Source: Rathayibacter sp. VKM Ac-2857 (GTDB lineage Bacteria; Actinomycetota; Actinomycetes; Actinomycetales; Microbacteriaceae). From it: a DNA stretch of 64,000 nt. Where the stretch lies: positions 806,001 to 870,000 of the forward strand of contig NZ_JABMLE010000001.1 in assembly GCF_013205025.1 (NCBI RefSeq). Reading direction: 5' to 3'. Below are positions 27,317-35,887 of this stretch, piece after piece. Both the position numbers and the translations under genes were made by a program. The first letter of the stretch is position 1, and the number at the start of each line of letters is the position of its first letter. A model generated the notes under the pieces. That model did not search any database. It worked only from the letters and a program-made list of their open reading frames with translations, and was not told the DNA's origin.

Positions 27317-28285
27317 TCAGGCGCCGCGGCGGCGCTGCAGGGCCTGGTCGAGGTCGATCGCGTCGACGCCCTCGACGACGCCCATCGAGGCGAAGCGCGA
27401 GGACGGGCGCGGCGCCTCGGGGACGGGGACCGGGCCGGTCGCGCGCGGCGAGCGGATCGGTGCGACCTCGGGGGCCGACGCGGCGGCGCGCTGGGCGATC
27501 TCGGCGTCCGCGGCGGCGGCGCGGAGGCGCTCCACGGCGTCGATCGAGGCCATCGCGCTGGCCGCGACGGTGCCGCGGGACAGGTAGAGGGGCTTCGGCA
27601 GCGGCTGCGGCGTCCAGCGGGTCTCCTCGGCGGCGGCGGTCTCCTCCTCGGGGGCGGCGGCCTCCTCGGCGAGCTCGGCCTCGAAGACCTCGGCGCGGCG
27701 GCGGGCCACCTCGGCGGTGCTGGTCGAGACCGCGGCGGGAGCGGCGCTGCGCTGCCGGCCGGGAGCGAGCAGGATCAGGGTGCCCAGCCCGGCGGCGAGC
27801 ACCAGCACGCCGACCAGCGGGACGACGCCCGCGCCGCCGAAGGGCAGCATGACCAGCCCGACGAGGGCGACGACGAGGCCGATCAGCACCGTCAGCGCCG
27901 CGCCCTGCCGCCAGCGCATCGCGCCGGGAGCCGTCCGCGTGCTCTGCCGCGTGCTCGCGGCCGCCCGCCGCAGCGCTTCGCGCGCCGCCTTCTCCGCCTG
28001 TGCCAGCTCCATCGCCTGTGCCTTCTCTTCGGCTCGTTGTTTGGTCTCGGTCGCCCGGAGGGTGCGCTGCTGCAGCGCGACCTCGCGGGCCGTCGCCTCC
28101 GCACGCACGTGCTCGGGCACCTCGGCGGTCTCGGCGAGGATCCGCAGGGTCTGCTGGAGCCTCACCGCGTTGCGCTCGGTCGCGTAGAACGACCGCCGGC
28201 GCATCCACGCGGGAATGAGATAGGCGACCCACAGAACGGCGGCGAGCGCCCAGACGACGCCCCCGCCCAGCCAGTCGCTACTCAT
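27317..28285 (-). CDS. Membrane protein with long coiled-coil cytosolic stretch
   Basis: A 322-residue protein. A first transmembrane helix (WALAAVLWVAYLIPAWMRR) is followed by ~90 residues rich in Ala, Glu, Gln and Arg likely to form a coiled coil (QQTLRILAETAEVPEHVRAEA onward), then two more helices (ALTVLIGLVVALVGLVML; VVPLVGVLVLAAGLGTLIL) and an Ala/Glu/Pro-rich tail. Similar proteins are widespread and uncharacterised in Microbacteriaceae. On the minus strand TAGCGT lies seven bases before the ATG, suggesting a leaderless message. Confidence 0.6.
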   Translation of the reverse strand: MSSDWLGGGVVWALAAVLWVAYLIPAWMRRRSFYATERNAVRLQQTLRILAETAEVPEHVRAEATAREVALQQRTLRATETKQRAEEKAQAMELAQAEKAAREALRRAAASTRQSTRTAPGAMRWRQGAALTVLIGLVVALVGLVMLPFGGAGVVPLVGVLVLAAGLGTLILLAPGRQRSAAPAAVSTSTAEVARRRAEVFEAELAEEAAAPEEETAAAEETRWTPQPLPKPLYLSRGTVAASAMASIDAVERLRAAAADAEIAQRAAASAPEVAPIRSPRATGPVPVPEAPRPSSRFASMGVVEGVDAIDLDQALQRRRGA

Positions 28286-28324
28286 GCGACCAACGCTAGG
28301 AGCACGGGGCGCTCCCGTCCGTCA

Positions 28325-29050
28325 TTACGGGTAGGTGTGTCCGTGCGGATCGCGGATCAATCGGCTCCCCGTCGGGGGGACACCGGCGCCGTCGGGCGGT
28401 CCGGAGAGGCCCGATCTGCGGGAGGCGCGCTGGTCGGCGTCGGTCGGCACGCCGACGTCGGACGGCACCTGCCCCTCGAGGTAGCGGCGCAATACTCCGC
28501 GCGGCACCTCCTCCGCCACCAGGGCGAAGCAGAAGTGGTCGCGCCAGTCTCCGTTGATGTGGATGAAGCGGCGGCGCAGGCCCTCGTAGCGGAAGCCGAG
28601 CTTCTCGACCACGCGCAGGCTCGGCCGGTTCTCGGGGCGGATGCAGATCTCGATCCGGTGCAGGCCGAGATCGAAGAAGGCGTGGTCGGTGGCGAGCGCC
28701 ACCGAGACGGGGGTGATGCCGCGGCCGGCGTAGCGCTCGGAGACCCAGTAGCCGATCGAGCCGGAGGAGAGGGAGCCGTAACCGATGTTGGAGATGTTGA
28801 GCTGGCCGGCCAGCTCGCCGTCCCAGTCGATCAGGAACGGCACGCCGCCGCCGGCGCGCGCGTTCTGCTGCAGCGACCGGATGCTGGCCCGCACGTCGAA
28901 GGCCGCGCCGCCGCGGGGGTCGGACGCCTCCCACTGCCGCAGCCAGGCGCGATTCGCGATCAGCTCGCGCTCGAGGGGGCGGGCGTCCCGGACCCGGATC
29001 GGGCGGATGGTGACACGACCCTCGGTGAGCGTCGGGATCGGCAGCGGCAT
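28325..29050 (-). CDS. GNAT N-acetyltransferase, RimJ/RimL-like
   Basis: A 241-residue acetyl-CoA-dependent transferase. It shows VTIRPIRVRDARPLERELIANRAWL, IGYWVSERYAGRGITPVSVALATDHAF (acetyl-CoA-binding loop) and IEICIRPENRPSLRVVEKLGFRYEG, the pattern of ribosomal-protein-alanine N-acetyltransferases. The first ~190 residues hold the domain; the tail is low-complexity. A protein N-terminus is the likely substrate, but this is family-level inference. It lies close to galU and the folate ligase, a neighbourhood common in actinobacteria. Confidence 0.88.
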   Translation of the reverse strand: MPLPIPTLTEGRVTIRPIRVRDARPLERELIANRAWLRQWEASDPRGGAAFDVRASIRSLQQNARAGGGVPFLIDWDGELAGQLNISNIGYGSLSSGSIGYWVSERYAGRGITPVSVALATDHAFFDLGLHRIEICIRPENRPSLRVVEKLGFRYEGLRRRFIHINGDWRDHFCFALVAEEVPRGVLRRYLEGQVPSDVGVPTDADQRASRRSGLSGPPDGAGVPPTGSRLIRDPHGHTYP

Positions 29051-29143
29051 GTGCTGACCCTACTGCGCGGCCGCGGCGGTCGAAGGGGGTGGACCGGAGC
29101 GCCGGAAAGCGGCAGGGGCTCGAGCAGGGACGATCGCCGGATC

Positions 29144-29604
29144 ATGCTGGTCGAGAAGCGCCGCAGGCGCGTATCGAGACCCACGTCCATCAGGAGGGCG
29201 GGTCTGCAACCTCGACCGCCGGCGACGGTGGATCTCAATACGCCCGCTGCGCGGGCTACTCGATCAGCATGCAGGGGCCCGCCCGCTCATGAAGGGGCGA
29301 CCCCGGCGGACTCCATGCTGGTCGAGTAGCGCCGCAGGCGCGTATCGAGACCCACATCCATCAGGAGGGCGGGTCTGCAACCTCGACCGCGGGCGACGGT
29401 GGATCTCGATACGCCCGCTGCGCGGGCTACTCGATCAGCAGGCAGAGCACGCCCGCCCGAGAAAGGGCGGACTTCATGCTGGTCGAGTAGCCCCGGAAGG
29501 GGCGTATCGAGACCCATGTCCATCAGGAGATCGAGTCTGCAGACTCGACTGCGGGCGACAGTGGATCTCGATACGCCCGCTGCGCGGGCTACTCGATCAG
29601 CATG
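29144..29604. repeat. Dispersed inverted-repeat elements, three in a row (F, G, H)
   Basis: Elements at 29144-29271, 29315-29440 and 29476-29604 each have a left arm atgctggtcgag-a/t-agcg/c, an internal ~35-bp spacer with the near-constant catcaggaggcgggtctgca, and a right arm ctactcgatcagca. They are spaced 160-170 bp apart. They fill the 623-bp gap between the GNAT and galU genes; nothing coding is seen there. Confidence 0.9.
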
Positions 29605-29673
29605 CGGGGGCCGCGGAGCGGTCCCGCGAGATGCAGCGCCTGCGCAGCAGGCTCCGCGAAGCGGGCTCCGCGC

Positions 29674-30564
29674 TCAGAGGCCCGCGACGAAGTCCTTCAG
29701 CCAGGGCTTGAGGTCCTTCCCGAGGTCCTCGCGGTCGGAGGCGAGCTGCACGATGGCCTTGATGTAGTCGAGCTTGTCGCCGGTGTCGTAGCGGCGGCCT
29801 CGGAAGACGACGCCGTAGACGCCGCCGAACTCGGCCGGGTCCTGCGCCATGCGCTCGAGGGCATCGGTGAGCTGGATCTCGCCGCCCTTGCCGGGCGCGG
29901 TGTGCTCGAGCACGCCGAACACGTCGGGCTTGAGGACGTAGCGGCCGATGATCGCGAGGTTCGAGGGCGCGTCCTCCTTGGACGGCTTCTCGACGAGGCC
30001 GGTGATGCGCACCACGTCGTCCTCGTCGGTGGCCTCGACCGCGGCGCAGCCGTAGAGGTGGATCTGGTCGGGGTCGACCTCGAGGAGGGCGACGACCGTG
30101 GTGTCGCGCTGCTCCGCCACGTCGATCATGCGGGTGAGGAGCGGATCGCGCGCGTCGATCAGGTCGTCACCGAGGAGGACGGCGAAGGGCTCGTCGCCGA
30201 CGTGGCGCTGCGCGCGCGAGACGGCGTGCCCGAGGCCCTTCGGCTCGCCCTGGCGGACGAAGTGCACGTCGGCGAGGTCACTCGCGTACTGCACGTGCGC
30301 CAGCTTGGCGTCGTCCAGCTTCTTGGCGAGGTTCTGCTCGAGCTCGGGGACCGAGTCGAAGTGGTTGGCGAGCGCGTTCTTGTTGCGCCCGATGATGACG
30401 AGGACGTCCTGGAGTCCGGCGTCCGCGGCCTCCTCGACCACGTACTGGATCGCCGGCTTGTCGACGACGGGCAGCATCTCCTTGGGGATGGCCTTGGTCG
30501 CCGGCAGGAAGCGGGTGCCGAGACCGGCGGCGGGGATGACGGCTTTGCGGATTCGAGTGCCCAT
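29674..30564 (-). CDS. galU: UTP-glucose-1-phosphate uridylyltransferase
   Basis: Makes UDP-glucose from UTP and glucose-1-phosphate for cell-wall glycans and galactose use. The 296 residues start MGTRIRKAVIPAAGLGTRFL (nucleotide-binding loop) and include ATKAIPKEMLPVVDKPAIQY, VLLGDDLID and VEKPSKEDAPSNLAIIGRY. The frame is open to 30876, but the ATG at 30564 is the standard family start. TAGTAT lies eight bases upstream on the minus strand. It is divergent from the folate ligase gene. Confidence 0.95.
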   Translation of the reverse strand: MGTRIRKAVIPAAGLGTRFLPATKAIPKEMLPVVDKPAIQYVVEEAADAGLQDVLVIIGRNKNALANHFDSVPELEQNLAKKLDDAKLAHVQYASDLADVHFVRQGEPKGLGHAVSRAQRHVGDEPFAVLLGDDLIDARDPLLTRMIDVAEQRDTTVVALLEVDPDQIHLYGCAAVEATDEDDVVRITGLVEKPSKEDAPSNLAIIGRYVLKPDVFGVLEHTAPGKGGEIQLTDALERMAQDPAEFGGVYGVVFRGRRYDTGDKLDYIKAIVQLASDREDLGKDLKPWLKDFVAGL

Positions 30565-30660
30565 GGGGCGCCATACTAGCGGCGGCCGTGGTCCGGCACG
30601 TTTCGGGTGGATCGGGGCTTGACCGCCGTGTACCCCGCTCGCGGACAGAGCCGCCGCAGG

Positions 30661-30729
30661 ACTCCTCACGATCGCGATCCGGCACTCCTCGCGAGCGCGA
30701 TTCCGCACTCCTCCCGAGCGCGATCCGGC
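30661..30729. repeat. 23-bp tandem repeat, three units
   Basis: Units begin at 30661, 30684 and 30707, each actcctc-n-cga-t/g-cgcgat-c/t-c-g/c-gc. They lie in the gap between the divergent galU and folate ligase genes, upstream of the likely promoter of the latter (TAGACT at 30757-30762). They could bind a regulator or be neutral repeats. Confidence 0.8.
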
Positions 30730-30769
30730 CGGGGAAGCCGCCCGACACCCCGGATCTAGACTGGGCTCC

Positions 30770-31354
30770 ATGCCAGCCGACATCACCCACGAGAAGCGGG
30801 CGCTGCGCGCCGAGCTCCGTGAGCGCCGACGCACGCAGACCGCGACCGCCCGCGAGCAGGCCACCCTGCACCTCACCGAGCACCTCGAGGAGCTGGCGAC
30901 CCGGGTCGGCGCGCAGTCGATCGCCTGCTACCTGTCGGCGCCGGACGAGCCGAGCACCCGCCCCTTCCTCGGCTGGGCCGAGAGCCGCGGGATCCGGGTC
31001 CTCTTCCCCATCTCCCGCCAGGACGGCCTGCTCGACTGGGCGGTCGGCGACGGCCACACCGAGACGCAGGGCCTCTTCGGGATGCCGGAGCCGGTCGGGC
31101 AGCTGCTCGGCCCCATCGCGATCAACGACGTCGACCTGATCATCGTCCCGGCCGCCACCGTCGACCATCGCGGCATGCGGATGGGCTGGGGCCGCGGCTA
31201 CTTCGACAAGACACTCGGCTCGATGGAGAAGTGCCCGCCGGTCTATGCGGTGATCTTCGACAGCGAGTTCGTCGAGCACGTGCCCAGCGAGGTGCACGAC
31301 CAGGCGGTCGACGGCGTCGTCACCCCCTCGGGCATCGTCGACATCCGCCGCTGA
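30770..31354 (+). CDS. 5-formyltetrahydrofolate cyclo-ligase
   Basis: ATP-dependent enzyme that turns 5-formyl-THF into 5,10-methenyl-THF, recovering stored folate. The 194 residues show KRALRAELRERRR at the start, IACYLSAPDEPSTRPFL, and the ATP/Mg loop VPAATVDHRGMRMGWGRGYFDKTL. TAGACT (30757-30762) lies seven bases before the ATG with no ribosome site, so it is probably leaderless. fmdB follows 59 bp downstream on the same strand. Confidence 0.94.
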   Translation: MPADITHEKRALRAELRERRRTQTATAREQATLHLTEHLEELATRVGAQSIACYLSAPDEPSTRPFLGWAESRGIRVLFPISRQDGLLDWAVGDGHTETQGLFGMPEPVGQLLGPIAINDVDLIIVPAATVDHRGMRMGWGRGYFDKTLGSMEKCPPVYAVIFDSEFVEHVPSEVHDQAVDGVVTPSGIVDIRR

Positions 31355-31413
31355 CCCGCTCCCTTCTTCCTTCTCTTTCTCCCCCGCCGCCGTCACCCGC
31401 CTCAGGAGCACCA

Positions 31414-31842
31414 GTGCCCACCTACTCCTACCGCTGCACCCAGTGCGGCAACGCCTTCGACATCCAGCAGAAGTTCACCGACGACTCGCTCACCGAGTGC
31501 CCGAGCTGCCAGGGCGCGCTGCGCAAGGTCTTCAGCGCGGTCGGCGTGACCTTCAACGGGTCGGGCTTCTACCGGACCGACTCGCGCGCGTCGGGGTCGG
31601 GCTCCGGGTCGAAGGAGTCGAAGGGCGAGTCGGGCGGCGGCTCGTCGACTCCGGCGACGACCGGCTCGGGATCCGGCGGATCGTCCTCCGGCGGCTCTGG
31701 CTCGTCGTCGGGTTCCTCGGGCTCGGGGTCCTCCGGGTCCGGCTCCTCGGGCTCCTCGTCCTCGGGGTCCTCCTCCGGCTCGTCCGGATCCTCGGGCTCC
31801 TCCTCCTCGAAGCCGTCCTCCGGGTCGGGCTCCTCCTCCTAG
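31414..31842 (+). CDS. FmdB-family zinc-ribbon protein with Ser/Gly tail
   Basis: A 142-residue protein. Residues 1-55 are the FmdB regulatory-type zinc ribbon: PTYSYRCTQCGNAFD and ECPSCQGALRKVFSAVGVTFNGSGFYRTD (two CxxC pairs). The rest is an unusually long low-complexity Ser/Gly tail with few other residues. GTG at 31414 has AGGAG at 31404-31408. Putative regulatory or metal-linked role; unproven. Replication slippage in the tcc/ggc-rich tail could vary its length between strains. Confidence 0.88.
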   Translation: MPTYSYRCTQCGNAFDIQQKFTDDSLTECPSCQGALRKVFSAVGVTFNGSGFYRTDSRASGSGSGSKESKGESGGGSSTPATTGSGSGGSSSGGSGSSSGSSGSGSSGSGSSGSSSSGSSSGSSGSSGSSSSKPSSGSGSSS

Positions 31843-31915
31843 GGCCGGCGCTCCTCCGGGAGCCGGTCCGCCCCCGCGCATTCCCCACCGCCCGTCGGCA
31901 GAAACGGAACAGATC

Positions 31916-32368
31916 ATGATCAACGGCTTCAAAGAGTTCATCCTCCGCGGCAACGTCATCGACCTGGCGGTCGCCGTGGTCATCGGCGCCGCGTTCACCA
32001 CGATCGTCAATGCGCTCGTGACGGGGATCTTCAACCCGATCATCGGCGTGCTCTTCGACGCCTCGTCGCTGCAGGCGCTCGGCTGGACCATCCGCAAGGG
32101 CGTGGGCGGCGAGGACGACACGGTCATCGCCTACGGCGCGGTCCTCTCCGCCCTGATCCAGTTCGTGATCGTCGCCTTCGTGCTCTACTTCGCGTTCGTG
32201 CTGCCGATCAACCACCTCAAGAACGCCGCGTTCAAGAAGAAGATGGACGATGCGCCCGCGGCCGAGGACAAGGCGCCCACCGAGCTGGAGCTCCTCGCCG
32301 ACATCCGCGACCTGCTCGCCAACGGCGGCACCGCGACCACCGCGAACTCCGGCAAGCACGTCGACTGA
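31916..32368 (+). CDS. mscL: Large-conductance mechanosensitive channel
   Basis: Opens under membrane tension to release solutes during osmotic downshock. The 150 residues begin MINGFKEFILRGNVIDLAVAV with the first helix, then VVIGAAFTTIVNALV, a periplasmic loop, a second helix (ALIQFVIVAFVLYFAFVLPI) and a charged C-terminal bundle (ELELLADIRDLLAN). Length and motif order fit the family, and the gene order fmdB-mscL is conserved in actinobacteria. Confidence 0.95.
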   Translation: MINGFKEFILRGNVIDLAVAVVIGAAFTTIVNALVTGIFNPIIGVLFDASSLQALGWTIRKGVGGEDDTVIAYGAVLSALIQFVIVAFVLYFAFVLPINHLKNAAFKKKMDDAPAAEDKAPTELELLADIRDLLANGGTATTANSGKHVD

Positions 32369-32474
32369 CCAGCGGTGACGGCGCAGAGGGGCGGTGATCG
32401 CGAGGTCGCCACCCCTCTCCGCGCGTCGGGCGATGTCCCCGGAGCGCACTACCAGAGCCCCCTCGAGTCAATTC

Positions 32475-32490
32475 TTGTTAACGGTAACAA
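32475..32490. promoter_or_regulatory. Near-palindromic operator upstream of the GH43 gene
   Basis: TTGTTAACGGTAACAA is a 16-bp near-perfect palindrome of the kind bound by LacI-family repressors of sugar genes (TGTTA...TAACA). It lies 126 bp before the secreted glycosidase start and stands out in a GC-rich region. No LacI-type repressor gene is present in this window. Sugar-induced control is inferred. Confidence 0.6.
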
Positions 32491-32615
32491 AGTGCTCGCG
32501 TGTCGCCCTCGCGAGCCTTTAGTGTGTGGTTCCTCACCACCCGTGCGACGGAGCACCGGCGCCCTCGCCCGAGGGTCCGCGGCCTCGTCGCCCTCTCGAC
32601 GACGAGGAACCCTGC

Positions 32616-35540
32616 ATGAGACGATCACGATCGACGTTGCGGACCGCCCTGGCGACCACGACGATCGCAGCCACCGCGCTGCTCGGAGCCGCCCTCCCGG
32701 TCTCCGCCTCCGGAGCGACGGCGCAGCCGCTGCTCCACTACAGCTTCGACACCGCACCGACCGGCACCACCGTCGCCGACAGCAGCGGCAACGGCTACAA
32801 CGGCACGCTGCGCGGCAGCGGCGCCACCGTCGCCGCGGGCGCGCTCAGCCTGCCGGGCGGCTCGGCCGCCGCGGCCCCCTACGTCGACATCCCGACGACG
32901 GGCCTGGTCGGCAAGAAGGACCTCACGATCTCCACCTGGCTCTCGAACCGGACCGGGCCCGCGAACACCGCGGCCGCGTTCCTCGGCGCCCCGGTCGCGG
33001 CCGGCGCGTCCTACTCCTCCGGCTACTACCTGCTCAACCCGACGAACCCGGCCGGCTTCGTCAAGTCGGTCGTCACGAACGCGACCAACGCCGGCGCCCC
33101 GTGGGGCACCGAGGTCGGCCCCGGCTCGACGAACGCCGCCAGCACCGGCCTGCGCACGCCCGCCGGCTACTCGCTCTACACGACGGTCATCGACGGCACG
33201 AACGGGACGCTCTCGGTCTACGTCAACGGCACCCGGATCGGCCAGAACGCTATCGCGCGCAACGTCTCGTCCTTCGGCGCCTCCCTGGTCGGCTACCTCG
33301 GCCGCTCGACCTACAACGACGCCGGCTGGAACGGCCTCGTCGACGACTTCGCGGTCTACGACAGCGCGCTCACCGCCGACGCGGTCACCGCGCTCTACTC
33401 GTCGCAGGCGATCGACCGCGCTGTCGCCTCCGTCACGATCCCGACGACCGCGACCACCGGCTTCGCGCTGCCCACCAGCAGCGCCGGCGTCGCCGTGACC
33501 TGGCGCTCGAACAGCACGGCCATCGCCGTCTCCGGAGGCAGCGCCGTCGTCACGCGACCGGCCGCCGGCTCCCCCGACGCCGCCGTGACGCTCACCGCCA
33601 CCTTCACCTCCGGCACCGACACGCGCACCGTCGACTACCCCGTGGTCGTCACCGCGGAGCTCGCGGACACCGACAAGGTCCAGCGCGACCTCGACGCCGT
33701 CACCGTCGCCCAGGCCGGCGACGTCCGCACCAACATCTCGGTGCCGGCCCGCGGCGCCCTCGGCTCGAGCATCGCCTGGAGCGTCCTCGGCTCGAGCGCC
33801 GCGACGATCCGCGACGGCAGCACGGCCGACAGCCGCACCATCGTCGTCGAGCGCCCCGCCGCGGGCAGCCCGGCCGTCGATGTGACGGTCCGCGCGACCG
33901 CGACGAGCGGATCGGTGACGCGCACCCGCGACTTCACCCTCCGCCTCCAGCCGCTGCCCACCGGCAAGGACGACACCGAGGCCTACGTCTGGGCCTTCTT
34001 CACCGGTGAGGGCGCCGGCGCCGAGCGCGTCAGCCTCGCCGCCTCGAAGGGGAACGACGCCCTCGACTGGAACACTCTGAACGGCGGACAGCCCGTCTTC
34101 ACCTCGGACCAGGGCACCAAGGGCCTGCGCGACCCGTTCGTGATCCGCTCGCACGAGGGCGACAAGTTCTTCATGCTCGCGACCGACCTCAAGATCGACG
34201 GCCTGGCCGGCGGCTTCGACACCGCGCAGAAGTCGGGCTCGAAGTACATCGAGGTCTGGGAGTCGACCGACCTGGTGAACTGGTCGGCGCAGCGCCACGT
34301 GAAGGTCTCGACCGACTTCGCCGGCAACACCTGGGCGCCCGAGGCGTACTGGGACGACGAGCTCGACACCTACGTCGTGTTCTGGGCCTCGAACATGTAC
34401 CCGACGACGAACGCCGCGGACCGCACCGCCGTCACCTACAACCAGATGATGTACGCGACCACCGACGACTTCGTCACCTTCTCGGAGGCGAAGCCGTGGA
34501 TCGACGTCAAGCGCGGCACCGGCCGCGGCACGATCGACTCGACCATCGCGAAGGACGGCGACACCTACTACCGCTTCACCAAGGACGAGGCGTCGATGAC
34601 GCTGCGCGAGGAGAAGAGCACCGACTTGCTCGCCACGGTCAGCGGCACGCTGCCCGGCGCCACCGGACCGGCGGACGAGTGGACCCTGGTCAAGGAGCGC
34701 GTCGCCTCCGGCCTGCCCAACGGCGAGCCGAACGGCACCTTCACCAGCGGTGAGGGCCCGAACGTCTTCCCCGCGAACGAGGGCGACGTGAACGGCCTCG
34801 ACTGGTTCCTCTTCATCGACCAGCCGGACTACCACGCGGGACCGAACCACTACATCCCGTTCGGCACCGACGACCTGGCCGCCGACGCCTGGCAGCCGCT
34901 CGGCGCGAAGCTGCGGGAGAACCTGCCGCAGAACTCCGACGGCGGCAAGCCCCGCCACGGCACGGTCATCCCGGTGACCCGCGCCGAGTACCAGCGGATG
35001 CTCGAGGCGTACGCCCCTGCCATCGCCGTCACCTCGGTCGCTCCGATCGCGGTCTCGACCGCCGCCGGTGTCGCCCCGGTGCTGCCGACCGCGGAGCTCA
35101 CGACGGCCGACGGCGCGAAGCGCACCGTCGCCGTCACCTGGGACGCCGTCGCCCCCGCCTCCTACGCCGCCGCCGGCACCTTCACGGTGCGGGGCACGGC
35201 GCAGGACGACTCGCGGATGCCGGTGACCGCCACGGTCACCGTCCAGTCCTCGCTGAAGCTGACGGCCGCGGCGACCACCCGCTGCGTCGCCGGCAAGGTG
35301 GTGCTGACGGTCGTCGCGACCAACGGCGACACCGTCCCGATGGACGTCACCGTCACCTCGACGGCGGGCACCAAGTCCTTCGTCGGCGTCAAGGCGGGCT
35401 CGAACGCCTCCGCCGCCTTCACCGTCCGGGCCGCCCAGCTCGCCGCGGGCGAGGCGACGGTCACGGCGACCGCCACGGTCGGCGGCAAGTCCGTCACCTC
35501 GACGGTGACGGCCCCCTACTCGGCCCGCACCTGCAACTGA
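32616..35540 (+). CDS. Secreted multidomain glycoside hydrolase, GH43-type
   Basis: A 974-residue secreted enzyme. A signal peptide (RRSRSTLRTALATTTIAATAL ... VSASG) spans residues ~1-33. A LamG/concanavalin-like domain follows (~40-265; LHYSFDTAPTGTTVADSSGNG), then two Ig-like domains (~275-450), a GH43-like five-bladed propeller (~455-785) with GLRDPFVI (catalytic Asp) and NTWAPEAYWDD, a Big-type Ig domain (~805-870) and a last beta-rich domain. It likely removes arabinose or xylose from plant polysaccharide. There is no LPXTG anchor. GAGGAAC precedes the ATG. A strong terminator follows. Substrate is inferred. Confidence 0.85.
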   Translation: MRRSRSTLRTALATTTIAATALLGAALPVSASGATAQPLLHYSFDTAPTGTTVADSSGNGYNGTLRGSGATVAAGALSLPGGSAAAAPYVDIPTTGLVGKKDLTISTWLSNRTGPANTAAAFLGAPVAAGASYSSGYYLLNPTNPAGFVKSVVTNATNAGAPWGTEVGPGSTNAASTGLRTPAGYSLYTTVIDGTNGTLSVYVNGTRIGQNAIARNVSSFGASLVGYLGRSTYNDAGWNGLVDDFAVYDSALTADAVTALYSSQAIDRAVASVTIPTTATTGFALPTSSAGVAVTWRSNSTAIAVSGGSAVVTRPAAGSPDAAVTLTATFTSGTDTRTVDYPVVVTAELADTDKVQRDLDAVTVAQAGDVRTNISVPARGALGSSIAWSVLGSSAATIRDGSTADSRTIVVERPAAGSPAVDVTVRATATSGSVTRTRDFTLRLQPLPTGKDDTEAYVWAFFTGEGAGAERVSLAASKGNDALDWNTLNGGQPVFTSDQGTKGLRDPFVIRSHEGDKFFMLATDLKIDGLAGGFDTAQKSGSKYIEVWESTDLVNWSAQRHVKVSTDFAGNTWAPEAYWDDELDTYVVFWASNMYPTTNAADRTAVTYNQMMYATTDDFVTFSEAKPWIDVKRGTGRGTIDSTIAKDGDTYYRFTKDEASMTLREEKSTDLLATVSGTLPGATGPADEWTLVKERVASGLPNGEPNGTFTSGEGPNVFPANEGDVNGLDWFLFIDQPDYHAGPNHYIPFGTDDLAADAWQPLGAKLRENLPQNSDGGKPRHGTVIPVTRAEYQRMLEAYAPAIAVTSVAPIAVSTAAGVAPVLPTAELTTADGAKRTVAVTWDAVAPASYAAAGTFTVRGTAQDDSRMPVTATVTVQSSLKLTAAATTRCVAGKVVLTVVATNGDTVPMDVTVTSTAGTKSFVGVKAGSNASAAFTVRAAQLAAGEATVTATATVGGKSVTSTVTAPYSARTCN

Positions 35541-35552
35541 CCCACTACCGCG

Positions 35553-35596
35553 ACGACGACGGCCCATCGTGCTCCTGCACGGTGGGCCGTCGTCGT
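35553..35596 (+). terminator. Terminator after the GH43 gene
   Basis: A 20-bp stem with one T-G pair, 35553-35572 (acgacgacggcccatcgtgc) against 35577-35596, around a 4-base loop, starting 13 bp after the stop. It ends transcription of the secreted enzyme. No clear T-run. Confidence 0.8.
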
Positions 35597-35602
35597 GCGC
35601 GG

Positions 35603-35666
35603 CCCGCGAGATGCCACTTGTGCACGCTTTTCACGGCGTGTCGCGCTCATAAGTGGCATCTCGCGG
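35603..35666. repeat. Second copy of the long hairpin repeat
   Basis: Closely related to 17445-17509: the left part (cccgcgagatgccacttg) is unchanged, while the right part has a few changes (gctcataagtggcatctcgcgg). It lies between the convergent GH43 gene and the helicase-like operon and may be a bidirectional terminator. Confidence 0.85.
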
Positions 35667-35672
35667 AAGGGG

Positions 35673-35885
35673 TCAGTAGTGCGGGGGGACGTCCTGGCGG
35701 AGGCGGGCGTCGTTCGGGCCCGTGTCGGGGCGCGCGGGCGGTGCCTCGGGGTCGGGGACGACGGCGTCGTGGGGGGACGGGTCGGTGCCCGGCTTCGCGG
35801 GGAGGGTCGCCCGCCGGCCGCCGCGCGAGCGCCGGAGCGGTCGGTCGGCACCGGCGGGCGCGGCGGCCCGGGAGTCCTCGGGCAC
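35673..35885 (-). CDS. Small Pro/Arg-rich protein after the helicase-like gene
   Basis: A 70-residue ORF starting with GTG two bases after the stop of the large helicase-like gene. The protein is Pro/Arg/Ala-rich and ends NDARLRQDVPPHY, a tail that looks conserved-like rather than random. There is no fold prediction. The tight spacing implies cotranscription with the large gene. Function unknown; it could be spurious. Confidence 0.45.
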   Translation of the reverse strand: MPEDSRAAAPAGADRPLRRSRGGRRATLPAKPGTDPSPHDAVVPDPEAPPARPDTGPNDARLRQDVPPHY

Positions 35886-35887
35886 GC

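Noticed and set aside
29144-29604. Three evenly spaced repeats considered as a CRISPR array
   Set aside because: Each unit is a ~125-bp inverted pair with related, not unique, spacers; no cas genes are present and the same element is found singly elsewhere.
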